Positions 1-13,200 of a stretch of 64,000 nucleotides of DNA are shown here, in pieces. Both the position numbers and the translations under genes were made by a program. Within the stretch, counting starts at the first letter, position 1; each line of letters begins with the position of its first letter. The stretch spans positions 14,641,001 through 14,705,000 of the forward strand of contig NC_046683.1 in assembly GCF_009870125.1 (NCBI RefSeq). Direction: 5' to 3'. Source of the DNA: Drosophila pseudoobscura. Its lineage: Eukaryota; Arthropoda; Insecta; Diptera; Drosophilidae. The notes under the pieces were generated by a model. That model was not told where the DNA came from. It made no database searches and saw only the letters and a list, made by a program, of their open reading frames with translations.

Positions 1-128
1 GATGGAGGAGGATCAAGTCGACCGCTGCCGGCTCTTCGTCGAGGGAGATCCCACCAAGAACGAGCTGTACAGCCCCGAGTATCCCAATCTGTATCCGAAG
101 AACATCAACTGCACGCGAGTGATAACAG
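1..128 (+). CDS. neto: neto exon a (partial): start of CUB1
   Basis: Frame starts at base 2 (ATG at 2 is probably internal, because the exon runs off the window). It encodes the first CUB cysteine (CRLFVEG), the typical CUB motif SPEYPNLYPKNINC and an N-C-T glycosylation sequon. The exon ends ACAG|GTAAGG in phase 1. Confidence 0.9.
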
Positions 129-3100
129 GTAAGGATAAGAATAAGGGATCTCTAAAATGCATTTGAATGAATACGAATGGATGAATGAATGTAATGGAAC
201 ATTGTGCACAATTAAGTGAATTCCCCAAATATTATGCATAGGTACATTTCTAGATTAACAATCGATTACCCCTGGCTTAACAGCTGAATGACTGACTTCG
301 AAATCCAAATAACAAATTCAGGGCAACCAATATGCATATCTGGCATATCTTCCATATCGAATATTCATTCAGCACACGCATATTTATTCATACGTATTAC
401 GGCACTCAATCTCAATCCTGCCGAATCATACGGATATTAATGAGGCAGAGAGATATTTAGCTGGCATTTAGATAGAAATTATTAGAGTGTCCTCATCAAT
501 GCGGGGTCTTGCTCGAACCCAAGTAATTTCAGGTTCATGTATTCATGCCCCAGCCCATTCGGTGGATTATCTACGGCTAAGCAATTAACAACCAGTCCCC
601 CCATACTCGTATCTGTATCTTTATCTGTATCTGAATCTGAATCCACTGTATGCCACAGATACAAAGACAAATAGGAGCTTTGATGGAAGACAATTCGCAG
701 TCAACTTCCTGTGGCGCACGAGTTTGTGGAGTGTGGAGTGTGGAGTGCAGGCCTCGTAAAAGTTTATATGGCAGGCACTTGGCGACGAGCAAGCTACTGC
801 AAATAATTGCAAAGTCTTTTGGCCAAGTCTTGGCTGTTGACATTACCAGATGCCAGTCAGTCAGTCAGTCAGCCAGTCAGTCACTCAGTGAGTCATTCAG
901 GGCGACTAAGGAGGGGGGAACCGTTGGAGCGGCAGCATTAGACGGCGCTGATGCGTAAGATGCTCCATACAGATTCGAGTGGCAGGACCGTTTTGTGTGC
1001 CCCATTTAAAAGCGTTGGCGTGCTCGGGGCCCTTCTTCCACCACAATTCAATCCCTCGATGGGGGATTGCCAACGGGGGATTGGGCCGAGCAGTCATCAT
1101 ATTTGAGCTGCACTCGCTTCACTGCCTCTTCCACAGCTCCCAGCTCCAGTCCCAGCCCCATCCCCAGCCCCAGCTCCAGTCGAATCGAGTCAACTCCAAT
1201 GCTTATCTAAAGTCGGTTAGAGGCCAAATCATTTGTCAGTTAAGACAAAATAATGTCACTGCAAAAGTCAAGAGCTGACAGATAAAACCTGAAAGCGAAT
1301 GATTGACTTTCCATAAGCACGCATCAGCGGTCCCAGTATCTGTCTATCTACAAATATGTCAGCATATGTATCTTTCTCTCCCACCCCCATCTGTGTATGT
1401 GTGTGTGTGCTCAGCATTAGCTGGGGGTGGTTGAGGGACTCGAACTGACAGAGGCAGCTGCTTATTTGCATATCAATGTGGGTGTGGGTGGGTCCTGCTG
1501 GTGTGGGCGGGTCGTAAGAGGACCCCAGTGGAGACCATGTTAATGTGGAGCTAAGCAGATGAGAGATACATCTTAGACAAAGGATTCCCCATCTAAATAG
1601 AGTCCAGGGCATCTTTGTATTTCCAAAATTAGTTCATAAATTGTCCGAATTTTCCCATGATCATTCTGAATATTTATTAATTGAATGCCAAAGAACATAC
1701 AGCCCTAGAGCTGTAGAGCTTTCATTCGAAAGGGAAAAAGTATGTCTTGGATATCTGCCTGAATCCCAACCAAAACCAGTCCCAATGGACAATGCCTCAA
1801 ATACAAAACCTCTGCAGATGGACATGAAACCCTCTCAGAGCCCAATAATTAATCAATCAACATGAATGAATGCCAAAGAAGGTGCAGCCATAGAAGAGAA
1901 TCTTCAGAATGGGTTAATATGTTCCGCTATGTACAATACCAGGAAATTCCAGCTGGACCACCGGATTGAAAACCAATCTACCTGAAAGAGAGCCAAAGGA
2001 AATACTGCATGTTGTCTGTATGGTATCAATTGTCCTTCGTATTCGCCTTGGAAAGCATGAGTAGTTCTTTGTGAATACTTTCCGAAGTCGGGCCTTTACC
2101 ATTCAGTCCAGATGTACCCGTCCCAAATATGTACCTTCGACAGGCAATCTAGTTGTGGACCTCGACCCCATGCCGAAGGATAGCCATCGGCGAGCTGCCC
2201 ATGAAATATGCAAAATTTGCAAAACAATTTTGCTGAATTTTCCTCCAGAAAATACGACAAAGAGCACTAGCTCTCTGTGGAGACCAGATCCCCCCTCCGG
2301 CCGAACGGATTGCCTATAATTATGAATGCATTTTCGATCCCCCCCCCCCCCCTCCCCCCTCCCTTCTTTTCTGGGGTAACCATCAATTGGTCTGTTCTGC
2401 TTTGTAATTGGGTTTCATTTTCGAAACTGCCATTGCAATTCAAAAATGCTGCCGTTCTCTATGCCATTCCCTCCGCCCCTTCCCGCTGGGCTTTGTAATT
2501 TAATAGCACTAAACCAGCACCAGCATCCCCCTCGGGGGGCCAAACCTTAACTGGATTCCTTACCCCCTTTTCAAGGCCAATCAATGCGAAATCCTATTCC
2601 CATTCAACCTCCACTCACTTCGGTATTTGTTTGGCTCGGAACCTCTGCCTCTCTGTGCCGTTCTCTGTCTGTGATTCCAACTTTCATTACTTGTCCATCT
2701 CCATTATGTAATGTGTGTGTGTGTGCGGGTGTGTGTGCGGGTGTTAACGCCTTGGCAATTGCTTCTCTGTGTGTACATATGGATGGATGTGTGTGGGAAT
2801 TAGGGAATATGTGTGTTGTTATGCCACATTGGCCACAAAGGTTCCATTTCACAGCCAACACGAAGGAGCGGATCAGGTTGGCAATGGGAATCGAGAATGG
2901 GGGAGCAGAAGAAGCAAATGTATTTTCAAATGCCAGCTCCGGAGGCGGAGCCCACTCCCACTTCCACTGCCACTCCCATTGACATTCACATTCACATTTG
3001 CCATTGATTCATGCCAAGGATTCGTTAGCTCAATATGTATGGCCGGCAATGTGAGTGTGAATGAATGAATGAATGAATTTGGATGTGGGTATGGGTCTGG

Positions 3101-6100
3101 GTGTGGGTGTGGCATCTTGATACCTTCTTCTTTTCATGCAGCCTCTAAATGAGTCCCCAGAGTCTTTCATTTGGCCATAGATACGGCCGGATACGAGACC
3201 ATGATTGGGTCTAGTCTTTTTTCCTTTTAAGCTTGCTTTTCCTTTTGAAACCCCAAGAAAACGCCCTTTAGATAGATGTATCTTTGCAGGCATATCATAG
3301 CTTCGATTTGCTTGTGAATGGGAAAACTATGCGCAATTTTTGTACAATTTTTTATTGAGTAGCACAAAAGAATGACACGAACGAATACTGTGCGAATGCT
3401 TTGAGCAAAGCTTATGTTTTTGAAATGTGGGGACTTTTATTATTTTATTAAGAAAGCAAGTTGCTTGCCCTCCTGGAGTGAAAGCAATCATAAAGTAATA
3501 ACCAAAGCAACCCAAGGTGGACTTCGACCAACAACAAAAACCACACTTCTTAATTAAGTGAATGAGTCCTGTTCCAGTGTCTCGGGAATCTAGCGCCAGG
3601 CTCGAGGTGCATTCCATCTTTCGTCTGCCCTGTTCGGTGGCATTTCCACTTCCATGTCCGCAGCCATTCCTTCAGAGGCAGAACTTGAGCTGGCGCAGAG
3701 CTATTGTTAATCAGTTTTTCAGCTCTGGGGCATTTGACTTTGAGTAAGCCCGAAGTCAGAGTTGGAGTCGGGGTCGTGGTCGTGGTCGTGGTCGGGGTCA
3801 CCAACGGTAGTGATGGGATCATGGAATTTATATTTGTCCACTAACGTGTTGCCTTTTGTGCTATTTTCTTTCTCTCTGATGCCTGCCTGCATCTAATTAC
3901 AGCGCCGAAGGGACAAATCATACGCCTGGACTTTCGCAACTCGTTTAATATCGAGGCCAAGGAGGAGTGCAAATTTGATTTTCTCGAAGTAAGTAACAGG
4001 CAGGCAACTGGTTGATGTTGATGGTAACTGGTAACTGGTATCCGGCTGGTAAATGGTATCTGGTATCTGGTATCTGGCTGGCAACAGGCGGAAAGAGAGA
4101 CGAGACGAGACGGGTCAACGTCAGTGGCAGCGCCAGCGCCAGCGCATAAAAAACGCAAACTTTGTTGCAAGCTCAAAACACAGGCAAAAATGAAGCTGAA
4201 AAACAGTGTGCAACAAAAAACTTGCTTAGTTGCAGGCAGGGCTTTGCCTTGGCGTGGCAAAGTTTTCGATTTGTTTCTTTTACGACTTTTTCTTGTTACT
4301 GCTTTCAATTTTTTTTTTTCGCCTAGATCCTGGCCTTTTTATGCCGTGCCCCTAACCTAAAAATTGGAAGTTTTAATTGAATGTTGTCGTTGCCATAGCC
4401 ATAGCCGTTGCCTTTGCCATTGCCTTTGCCGTTGCCGGCAAGTCGTAAGCCAGATTTGAATGCCGTCTGCCATAACCAACAGCCAAGCAGCCAGAGTCTC
4501 AGTCTCTGTTTCAGGCCAAGTCGCTTCTGCCAACTGCCAAAGCGGCTTAGGCCAAGACAAACTGTTTGAGATTTGCCATCTGGCTGTGCTGAGATCTAAA
4601 CCTAAATTCTTGCAGATACGCGACGGACAGTACGGCTTCTCCACGCTGATTGGCAAGTACTGTGGCACCGATTTCCCCCCGGAAATCACCTCCAAGGAGC
4701 GCTATCTGTGGTTGCACTTTCACTCGGACGAGACCATCGAGTACACCGGCTTCAGTGCCGTTTACGAGTACCTCGATCGGAACCGCGAGGCCCCCAGCAC
4801 CGACCTCAACTGCACCATCGAGAAGGATGGCTACGAGGGGTTCATCAACTCCACGGATGTTCCGGCGGACATTAGGGAGCAGGTCATCCGCAACAAGATA
4901 GCCCTGGACTGCATTTGGCGCATTCAGGTCAAAGAGAACTGGAAGGTGAGTTTGTGCACCAAACCCAATATCTAATCGCACTGGTACTTGTGTATTCCAT
5001 CAGCATTTAATGGGGCCTCTTTCCACTTGCTCTTTTCATCAGATTTTCCTCAAATTTTTGGACTTTAAACTGAGCAAGCCGAACGATTGCGAGACCAACT
5101 TTCTGGACATATTCCCCGAGCAAACAGTGATGCCATTGAGGTGAGACCCTTTTACCTGCCTCCTCCTTGACTGTGGGAATTCTCGTACATCGTACATCGT
5201 ACATCGTATCTGAAAGGTTAATCAGATTTTGCTGCGTTTTACAACACTGCCAAATTGGGTTTGGTGTACCGCGGTAGAGCGCTGGGAGAGCAGCCGGATA
5301 TATGTATACGCGTATACGCAGTGCCACAAACCAATTTCCGCATTGCCAAAAAGCGAGAGATCAAAGCCCAGTCAAATTTTCAATTTATTACCGGCCAAAA
5401 GTAAACTGTATGCCAGCGGAAGTGGTGGCCGCCTTTGACTCGTACATCCCTGCCGTGCCATGTCCTGCCCTGCCCTGTCCTGCCCAATGGCTGGCTGGAT
5501 GGCGTCCTGTCTGTCTGTCTGTCTGGCTGGCTGGCTGGCTGGCTCCATCTTCGACACGCATTGACATCCGCTTTTAACGCGCCAATACATTTCCACTTGT
5601 TGCTGCTACAGATGCTCGGCACAACACTCAAATTGATTGACTGGCGTTTTCAGCTCTCGGAAAATGCGAAAAGGGAAAAGGCAAAATGGAAAATGGTAGC
5701 ACTGGACGGGGAGAAAGGTTGAAGCAGAAGCTTCTCTGTCTTTTTCGTCAGCCATGGCCATTGATTTGATGCCTTTGCTACTGCTGCTCCTGTGGCTGCT
5801 GCTCCTCTGCCTGTCGCTCGTCCGTTCAGCTTTCATTTAAATTCATTTTTCGTAACAATTTATCGCACACGACGGGTGGCAGCCACCCACACACGAGCCA
5901 ACATTTCGTAGCATACTTTCTGGGGCAGGGCAGCCACAGAAAATGTCAGCAAAGCGTGAAATGCGCCAAAAGAAGCAGCAGGGACAGCAGACAGCCAACG
6001 GCAACGACGATGGCAACGCCAATGGCCACCAAATGAACGAACGAATGAACATAAATACCATACTCAGTGAACGCCATCATTTAAGCTACATTATAAATTA

Positions 6101-7261
6101 TTTATTTATCGATTACGTATCTGGTATCGATGCGAAAATATTTACCAAAATTACAATATATGGCCAGTGACTAAATTTGGCTGAGGAACCTACTCCAAAC
6201 CACTGGAGGAAAAACATTATTTTAATAAGCATTTCCTTCTATCAAATTTTGCCAAGCCCTTAAACGGACAGGGATTCAAAAAGCATATTAAAACCATTCT
6301 TCAGGTTGAAAATCTTGAGGGTCATGGACTAACATTTGTTCATCGATTTTAATCAAACATTAGTTCTGGATATTTCCCATTTAAAACGAATTAAATTGTC
6401 CATAGATAACCTCCAGAAGGGGAACACTTGGCTTGATAGAAAATTTTCCATTTCAGGGCAGTACAGTAAAATTTGTGTAACACAAACCGGATACATCGGG
6501 AAGTTATATTGTTCCACAGAATACTTTCTGCAATTCAGGGAACGATAAAACAAGTTTTCTCCACGAATATCCTCATATTCCAATCCGATTGCTGACTTAC
6601 TGTTTGTTCAACGAGGACGCAGGGTTTCTGGGGCTTCTTTGGATGGTAGGGCTTCGGTGAAGGGGTATCGAATTGATCCAGGATGTCATCAGTTGACTTT
6701 ATGCTTATAGGAAACCCCACACGAAATAGTACATAAATATTACAAGTATTTCCTTAAATATTTGCAGAGAACAAGCGTTTCCCCGCATCAATTATAGCAA
6801 CTGATTTTCTTTGTTTTTGTGTCTTTTACAGGGTGAAAAACTTTTGCGGATCGGCGGGCGAGAGCATTACGGCGGAATCAAATATTTTGCACTTGCGTTT
6901 TTACGCAGATCAAATCGCTATTAATTCGACATTCGGCATTCTGTACACCGCGTTTCGGGACCGTGGAGCTGGTAAGTCCTTGCCATCCTGGCTGCTGCTT
7001 TGATGATGGCAAATCCCCCTGAATTGGCAACAAATGCTCGGGCGAAAAGTACAAAGGCATGACCGAAATCCTTGGGGCAATCCGGTGTTAAGCTCACCCC
7101 AAATCCCGATGTGGCACTGGCCTCCCCCCCTCCATTTTTCGGCTGCCCATTTCGCAGTCCCATGAACCAGTACGAGGCCGAAAACAGAGGCTAAAAGTGG
7201 AAATCGCTTGTCTAACCAACTATCTGACTCTGTCATCCACCATATCCCCCCGATCACCCTG

Positions 7262-7292
<31 letters not shown>

Positions 7293-10200
7293 GTCTGTCT
7301 GTGTGTCCGTGTGTCTGTCTGTCTGTTTGTTTGGCGCACAGGGTTCTGCGTGATTGCCGCCAGTTGCCAAAGGCAAAGGCTAAGCACTCTTTTGTCATTC
7401 AACGATTGTCCTTTGTCCTCGGGCCAGCATTGTTTACTTTTCGGCAGAAGCCAGACGACGACTCCTTCGAGTTCTCGAGGTCCATCTACCATCTACACCT
7501 CCAGATCCATCTGCTGCCTGTGTATCTGTGTATCTGTGTCTCTGGATGGAGTACAAGCACTACTGCCAGCATCGGCAATTATTGTTGTTGCCTGAGCGAT
7601 TTATGTTCGAGATTACGTGCATTTGCCCTGTGGTTTTCATCGTCCCTCGTCCATCGCCCATCGTCCCTTTACCGACTTTCCCATGTCCTGCACTGCACTG
7701 CACTGCACTGCACTGTGGACTGGCAACATGGAGAATCCCATCAATTCGAAACCAGAAATTGATAGAAAATGTAACTCAAATCAAGTCGAATTGAATCGGA
7801 GGTGAACAAATAGTGTCAGTCATCTAAAGTGAATCGACACTGAGTCGCAGTCGTTGTGGAATCGAAACTGGAATTAATCCAATTGAATTGTTGGGGCCAA
7901 AGGGCTTTATTGGTATTTTTACTCAAATGAATTAATCAGCAGCAGTTTGATAATTTTCAATTAATAAAGACTGAATGTCTAATTGAAATCTCAATTCAAT
8001 TAAAAGTATCATTACAATTAAATTCCGCTGGCATTAAAGTTGAAACAGACAGGACACAAGGACAGGGTACAGAAATAAAGCCTATTTCATTATTAATTGA
8101 CGCGAAACAAGAAAGTGTGGATATCACGTTCAATCAATGCTGACCCTTTCGGTATGGAATTGCTTTGAATTGGCCATTTAACAGAGAGTTTGAGTGTCAA
8201 TACCGATTTCATGAGGCCTTTTACACCCACCTTCGCGAAGTTTCGGGTGTAAAACCATTTCAATTGAAATCAATTGTCCATTCCACAGTGCGATTGGTGC
8301 TTTGATTGCCATTTTGGCACTGTTCTTTCCTCCACACAAACAAACACACACACACACTCACACACACACTCACACACACTCCCATTCCTTGCCCCATTCT
8401 CTCAGATTCTTTCTCACTTTAACTGCCATTTTGTGCCAAATTTTTTACAACTTTCTCTAACTCTACAACTGTCTCTCTTTCTCCACCTCCCTCTCGCCCA
8501 CTCTGTTGCAATGTTTTTGGGGTCCTGCTCCGACAGCCTGCACCGAGGACGAATACGATTGCGAGGACGCGACCTGCATATCAAAGGATTTGGAATGTAA
8601 TGGCCTAGACAATTGTAAATTTCGATGGGATGAGGAGAGCTGTACGGTAAGTGCCACGCCTACTAGCACACACACACACGTATTGAGAGGCTTCTGGATG
8701 TGGGGCAAAGCGTTGTACGTGCATCTAATTATAGGCAAAACCCGACGCCGACCCCGACTTCTGGGCCGATCCCTCCTCTCATTATAAGTATGCTCAACAC
8801 GCCGATGATGCCAACACCCAAAAGCACTCACGTACAAACACATGCAGACACACACACACACACACACACTGAGAAACGAGCAAACACTCAGTCACATACG
8901 CTCACACACTCACAGGGCATGCATGCACAAACACAAAGTTGGTCAAATAAGTTTTGTTTGGCAAAGTTTGAGGTTTGTATTACAGGAAAGCTTTAGCTGG
9001 AACTCCTCTGTTCGTTAGCTGTAAATAACAGTTATTTGCAGGGAGCCCAGCCAGAGCGAAAGTTGAGCATCAACGCATTAGATCATCAGATTTGATAAAG
9101 TCAGACCAACCGACCGACCGACATCATAGGGAATGATTCATGCAGCTCCATCTTAGCCTTAGCCTTTTTCCTTCCCCTCAGCGGCACAGCACAGAAATGA
9201 ACTCGTAAATCCTTCTTACAGAAAAATCCACTCGTAAACGGGGGAAACACTCGCATTACGTTCACTTCACAAGAAAAACGAGCAAAAAAACGAGTCTAGC
9301 GGATCGATAACCATCCAGGAAGTGCCAATCTAACTAAATCTAAAGTAAAGTAGATTATCTGCAGAAGATTTTAAGCACATAAATATTGAATGAAATTCCA
9401 TTTGATAATACATCGATTTGCATTTGATTCAAACAACCCACTATTTGCAGATAGGACAGTTTGGATTTTAATCATCGTATAATACTCGTGTGTTTCTATT
9501 GAAACTGTCGAAGAATTTATCATCAATTTGTTGCCCGGCACTCTCCGCCTAAATACTCGTATTTGCCCCATTTCGTGGTCCAGCAATAGTCGAAAATCAA
9601 AGAACGAATCGGAATATTCATACCGACGTGCCGTGCCGCACCGTTCATCCAATTAGTTGATTAAATTTCACACATTTTCTATAAAATTCCATTGAATTTT
9701 GGTCGAATTTCTCCATTTAATTTGTGCAAAATATGTCTATTCTGAATGCATGTTTTTTTTTTCCTTTTGCGGTGAACCTAAAACAAATTTGGAATTTACA
9801 CCAAAAATGATACGAGTATTTGCCCGTTGAAATGATTTTATAATTATGGCAAATATTAGATGTAATTGCAATGGGCCAGCACTGGGCTGGTTCCATTTTC
9901 GTTATCGGATCGTGGGCTTGCAGGTTTTATTTTTTGATTTTAGTTTATGATTTCTAATTTGCTCAAACGATGCCACCCACCCGTGTGCCCGTACGTTTGT
10001 CTGTCGATACTTTCCATACATTTCCATCAAATGCCCAATGAAGCGCATGCACATGTTATGTTTATTTAATTGGCCAACATTAAAATTGGCCGAGAATTTA
10101 TGCTGAGTATAATGCTCGGCGTGTGGTGTAATTTATGATGACGGCGCTACGCATCAAAGACGTCCAATGATTATACCAGAATATCCAGTCTGAAGACACA

Positions 10201-13200
10201 CACACTGTACTGCACGCTGCACACTCGTGCATGCATGCGTGTGCGTGTGCGTGTTTATGGAGAAAGTGATGGACAGACGAGGCCCCCCCCGAAATGTGGT
10301 GTGATAACAATTCCAATTAGATACCCTTACCACAGAGAGTTCAATGGGTCCTTCAGTGAATTCCCCTGACTGTAACATTTTCTAATTGATTCATGAATGC
10401 AAATATCATTTGAGCAGGGGGGAAATGGGTCTCAGACTTTGCATAGCCGACCGACAACTTATTTAACTACACGGTGAGAGCATTTGGAGTTCTCTAGACT
10501 TGGACAGCCAATACCGACCGTCTTGGCTTGGCTTGGCTTGGCTTGGCTTGGTAATTTGATAATGTAATTAAAATGGCAATTAAACGTCGCTCTCTCCTCT
10601 CTCTTTGCAGGGCGAAACGGCTGGTCAATCGGAGCATGTGGTAATCATTGTGATTGTGTTTGGCCTGATACTTGGCGGAATGGTCATTACGTTCATCGTC
10701 AATTGCATACGCAAGATAATACGTGATCAGAAGATAATTCGCGTAAGTACTGCGAAACTTTACTTTTACGAAACTTTAGAATTTTCTCGCGCGTGCCCCG
10801 CCGCTACCCAAAAACATCCAACCAATCCCCACCCCTAGCCCAGCCCCAAGCCCAAAACCCCAGCCTGCCGCTCGCTCTCTCTCTCTCTCTCTCTTATGCT
10901 CGCTGTCGCTCGTTGTGTGCTTGTCCAATGCCACCCAAAAACAACCTCCCGATAACCACACCCCCCCCTCCCTAGAATAGTCCTTTAAATGTTGCCCATT
11001 GAGTGAAGTGCATTGCAGCAAAATGAACATTTTTTTTCGACTCTTTTTTTTTTTTAGTTTAGTATTAGAAACGTAAACGTACCCACATATATATTGCCCA
11101 AAATGTTCAAATGCATTTCGAATGCACGCACACCAGCCCCAAAAACACACACACACAGACACACCCATAAATATAGAAAATAGAGACTTGAAAGTACTTA
11201 AAATGTAGGTCTAAGTGCACCGGAAAAAAGCCCGAAAACAAATCTGCTTGTGACAAGAAATATGTATGTATTTTTATGGCTCAATTATGAAACAAAAAAA
11301 TATAAAAATTTTCACCATAAATGGCCCTCCAGTGAAGTACGCTCCACAGTTAAATAATTTACTTGAACAATGCGTTTTCGATGGCCTTCCAGCTGATTTA
11401 ACATGCACCGACTATTTATGTACATACATCTGTGCCTATGTATGTATGTATGTATGTGCATTGTATGTATATCTGACAAACTCATTTTGCATATGTAAAC
11501 ATAATTTTACATGCGTTGACTGTTTGACAACTGAATCAGAAGCGGTCCCAGAATCAGGAATCAGAAATCAGAAATCAGGAATTTGTACCGCACTGCGATT
11601 GACAGGCGGAGAACAAAGCTGCAACGAAAATCAACGCATGACAATTGGTATAATTGACAATTAGTCAATAAGTTCCATTTAGATGTCGTCCAGAGAAGAA
11701 TATTGGGTATTGAAATGAGCAGCTTCAGCGCTGAGATCCCAGCATCGGGGAATAACAGAAGCCAAAGTTCCGTTTGGGTTACCAGCAGCTCAAGAGGTCC
11801 CAGCACTAGGGATAGTATCTACAAGAAGAGATATCGATTTAGATATTGCCTTGAGATGGTCTCCTCTGAGGCTTAAGGTCTCTGCTTAAGTGATTGAAGA
11901 AAACTATCTTCAAGAAAACCACACCAATCTAAGGGGGACTTTCAACCATTGTGCATTGAGCATTGTAGTTTCAGCACTCGTCATCTATTCTTTTGATTTG
12001 GAATAGGCTTCCAGTCGACTGGTTGCAAGTGTCAAGTGCAGCATGCCGTTCTTGGAGTTCGATCAAGAACCATTCAGCTCTGAGTAGGTTTATTGCTTCT
12101 GCTTAACTGCCCTCAACCGAAGCCTCGCTAATGATTCATATTGGTTATGAATAGTAGTTGTAATGGTAATTTGAAGCATTCCTTTCTGGCCATAACCCTG
12201 GCCACCACCTAATTAAACCACTTGAATGCGAGTATTACAATCTCAATTAGCCAAGCGAAGCCCCAATGTGCTTGGGCATCTGTTTCTGTGTATATGTGTA
12301 TCTGTGTGTCTGTTCCGGTGCAAACAAGGCACAAGTGCATTAAGTGGGCTACAAAATCATTGATACAGTTCGGATAGAGGAGGGATGATCACAGCCTTTC
12401 GAAAAGCAGGGTGGTCTCCAGGGTACTGGGGCATGCCTCAGCCACTGACGACATTAGTAAAACAATAATATGCAGCGTGATAGGAATCCTGTCGCCTTGT
12501 CTGATACAGCGAGATACAGCGATGTACACGGGGAGACGGCAGCACACATTTCTCACGCACTGTCTGGGTCTTGCGCTGCTGCCAAGAATGTAATAGACAT
12601 GCAGATGCCTCCCCACGACTCCCCCGAAAGTACGGATTCCTCCCTGTGCCCACACTGGGGAAGGAACATCGGAAGGAAGGAACATATCTCGGCAATTCTA
12701 ATGGCATCTGACACTTTGAAATGTAAAATAGACTTTGGCTCTGACTCTGTGCCCGCGGTGGTTGGACCGAAAGCAGCCCCCGCCCACATACAGAGGGAGG
12801 ATGGCGGATGGATACCCAAAACTCAAGTTGACTAATCAATACAAATGAAATTTGTCAGTTGAATGCGCAAAAGATGTCTGTAGCGAGGAGTCTCTTCCAT
12901 GGCCACTTCCTTTCAGCTTCCACTTGTCTGGAATGCTTTACACGCTCTTCTCTGTATAGCAGAGAGTGCGTCACCACAGAGGAGTCCTCTCCAGAGGAGA
13001 CTAACGAATGGAAAACTCTCTAGGAATGGCCGGACACGCTCTCATTAATCCAAGAAGAGTATTCGATTAAAGGGAAATTAACTAACTAAAAATGTATCCA
13101 AATTCAATATAGTTATTCGTTAGTAACTATCGATCGTGTCACGTGAGTCGTGTGACACGCTCTCATATCTATGCGACCCGCGGCCATCCAACAGCAAAAA

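Larger units (their letters stand above)
129..3902 (+). other. neto: neto intron a/b (3.8 kb)
   Basis: No coding sequence seen. It holds degenerate tandem repeats: GTATCT hexamers at about 608-650, a CAGT-type tetramer run at 853-900, a C-rich tract at 2339-2363, ATGA tetramers at 3058-3076 and GGTCGT hexamers at 3768-3792. Confidence 0.8.
6972..8536 (+). other. neto: neto intron e/f
   Basis: 1.6 kb. It holds a compound CTAT/CTGT microsatellite (7261-7333), a CTGCA pentamer run at about 7688-7715, a 10-bp inverted repeat (8221-8256) and an AC repeat (8336-8380). Confidence 0.75.
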
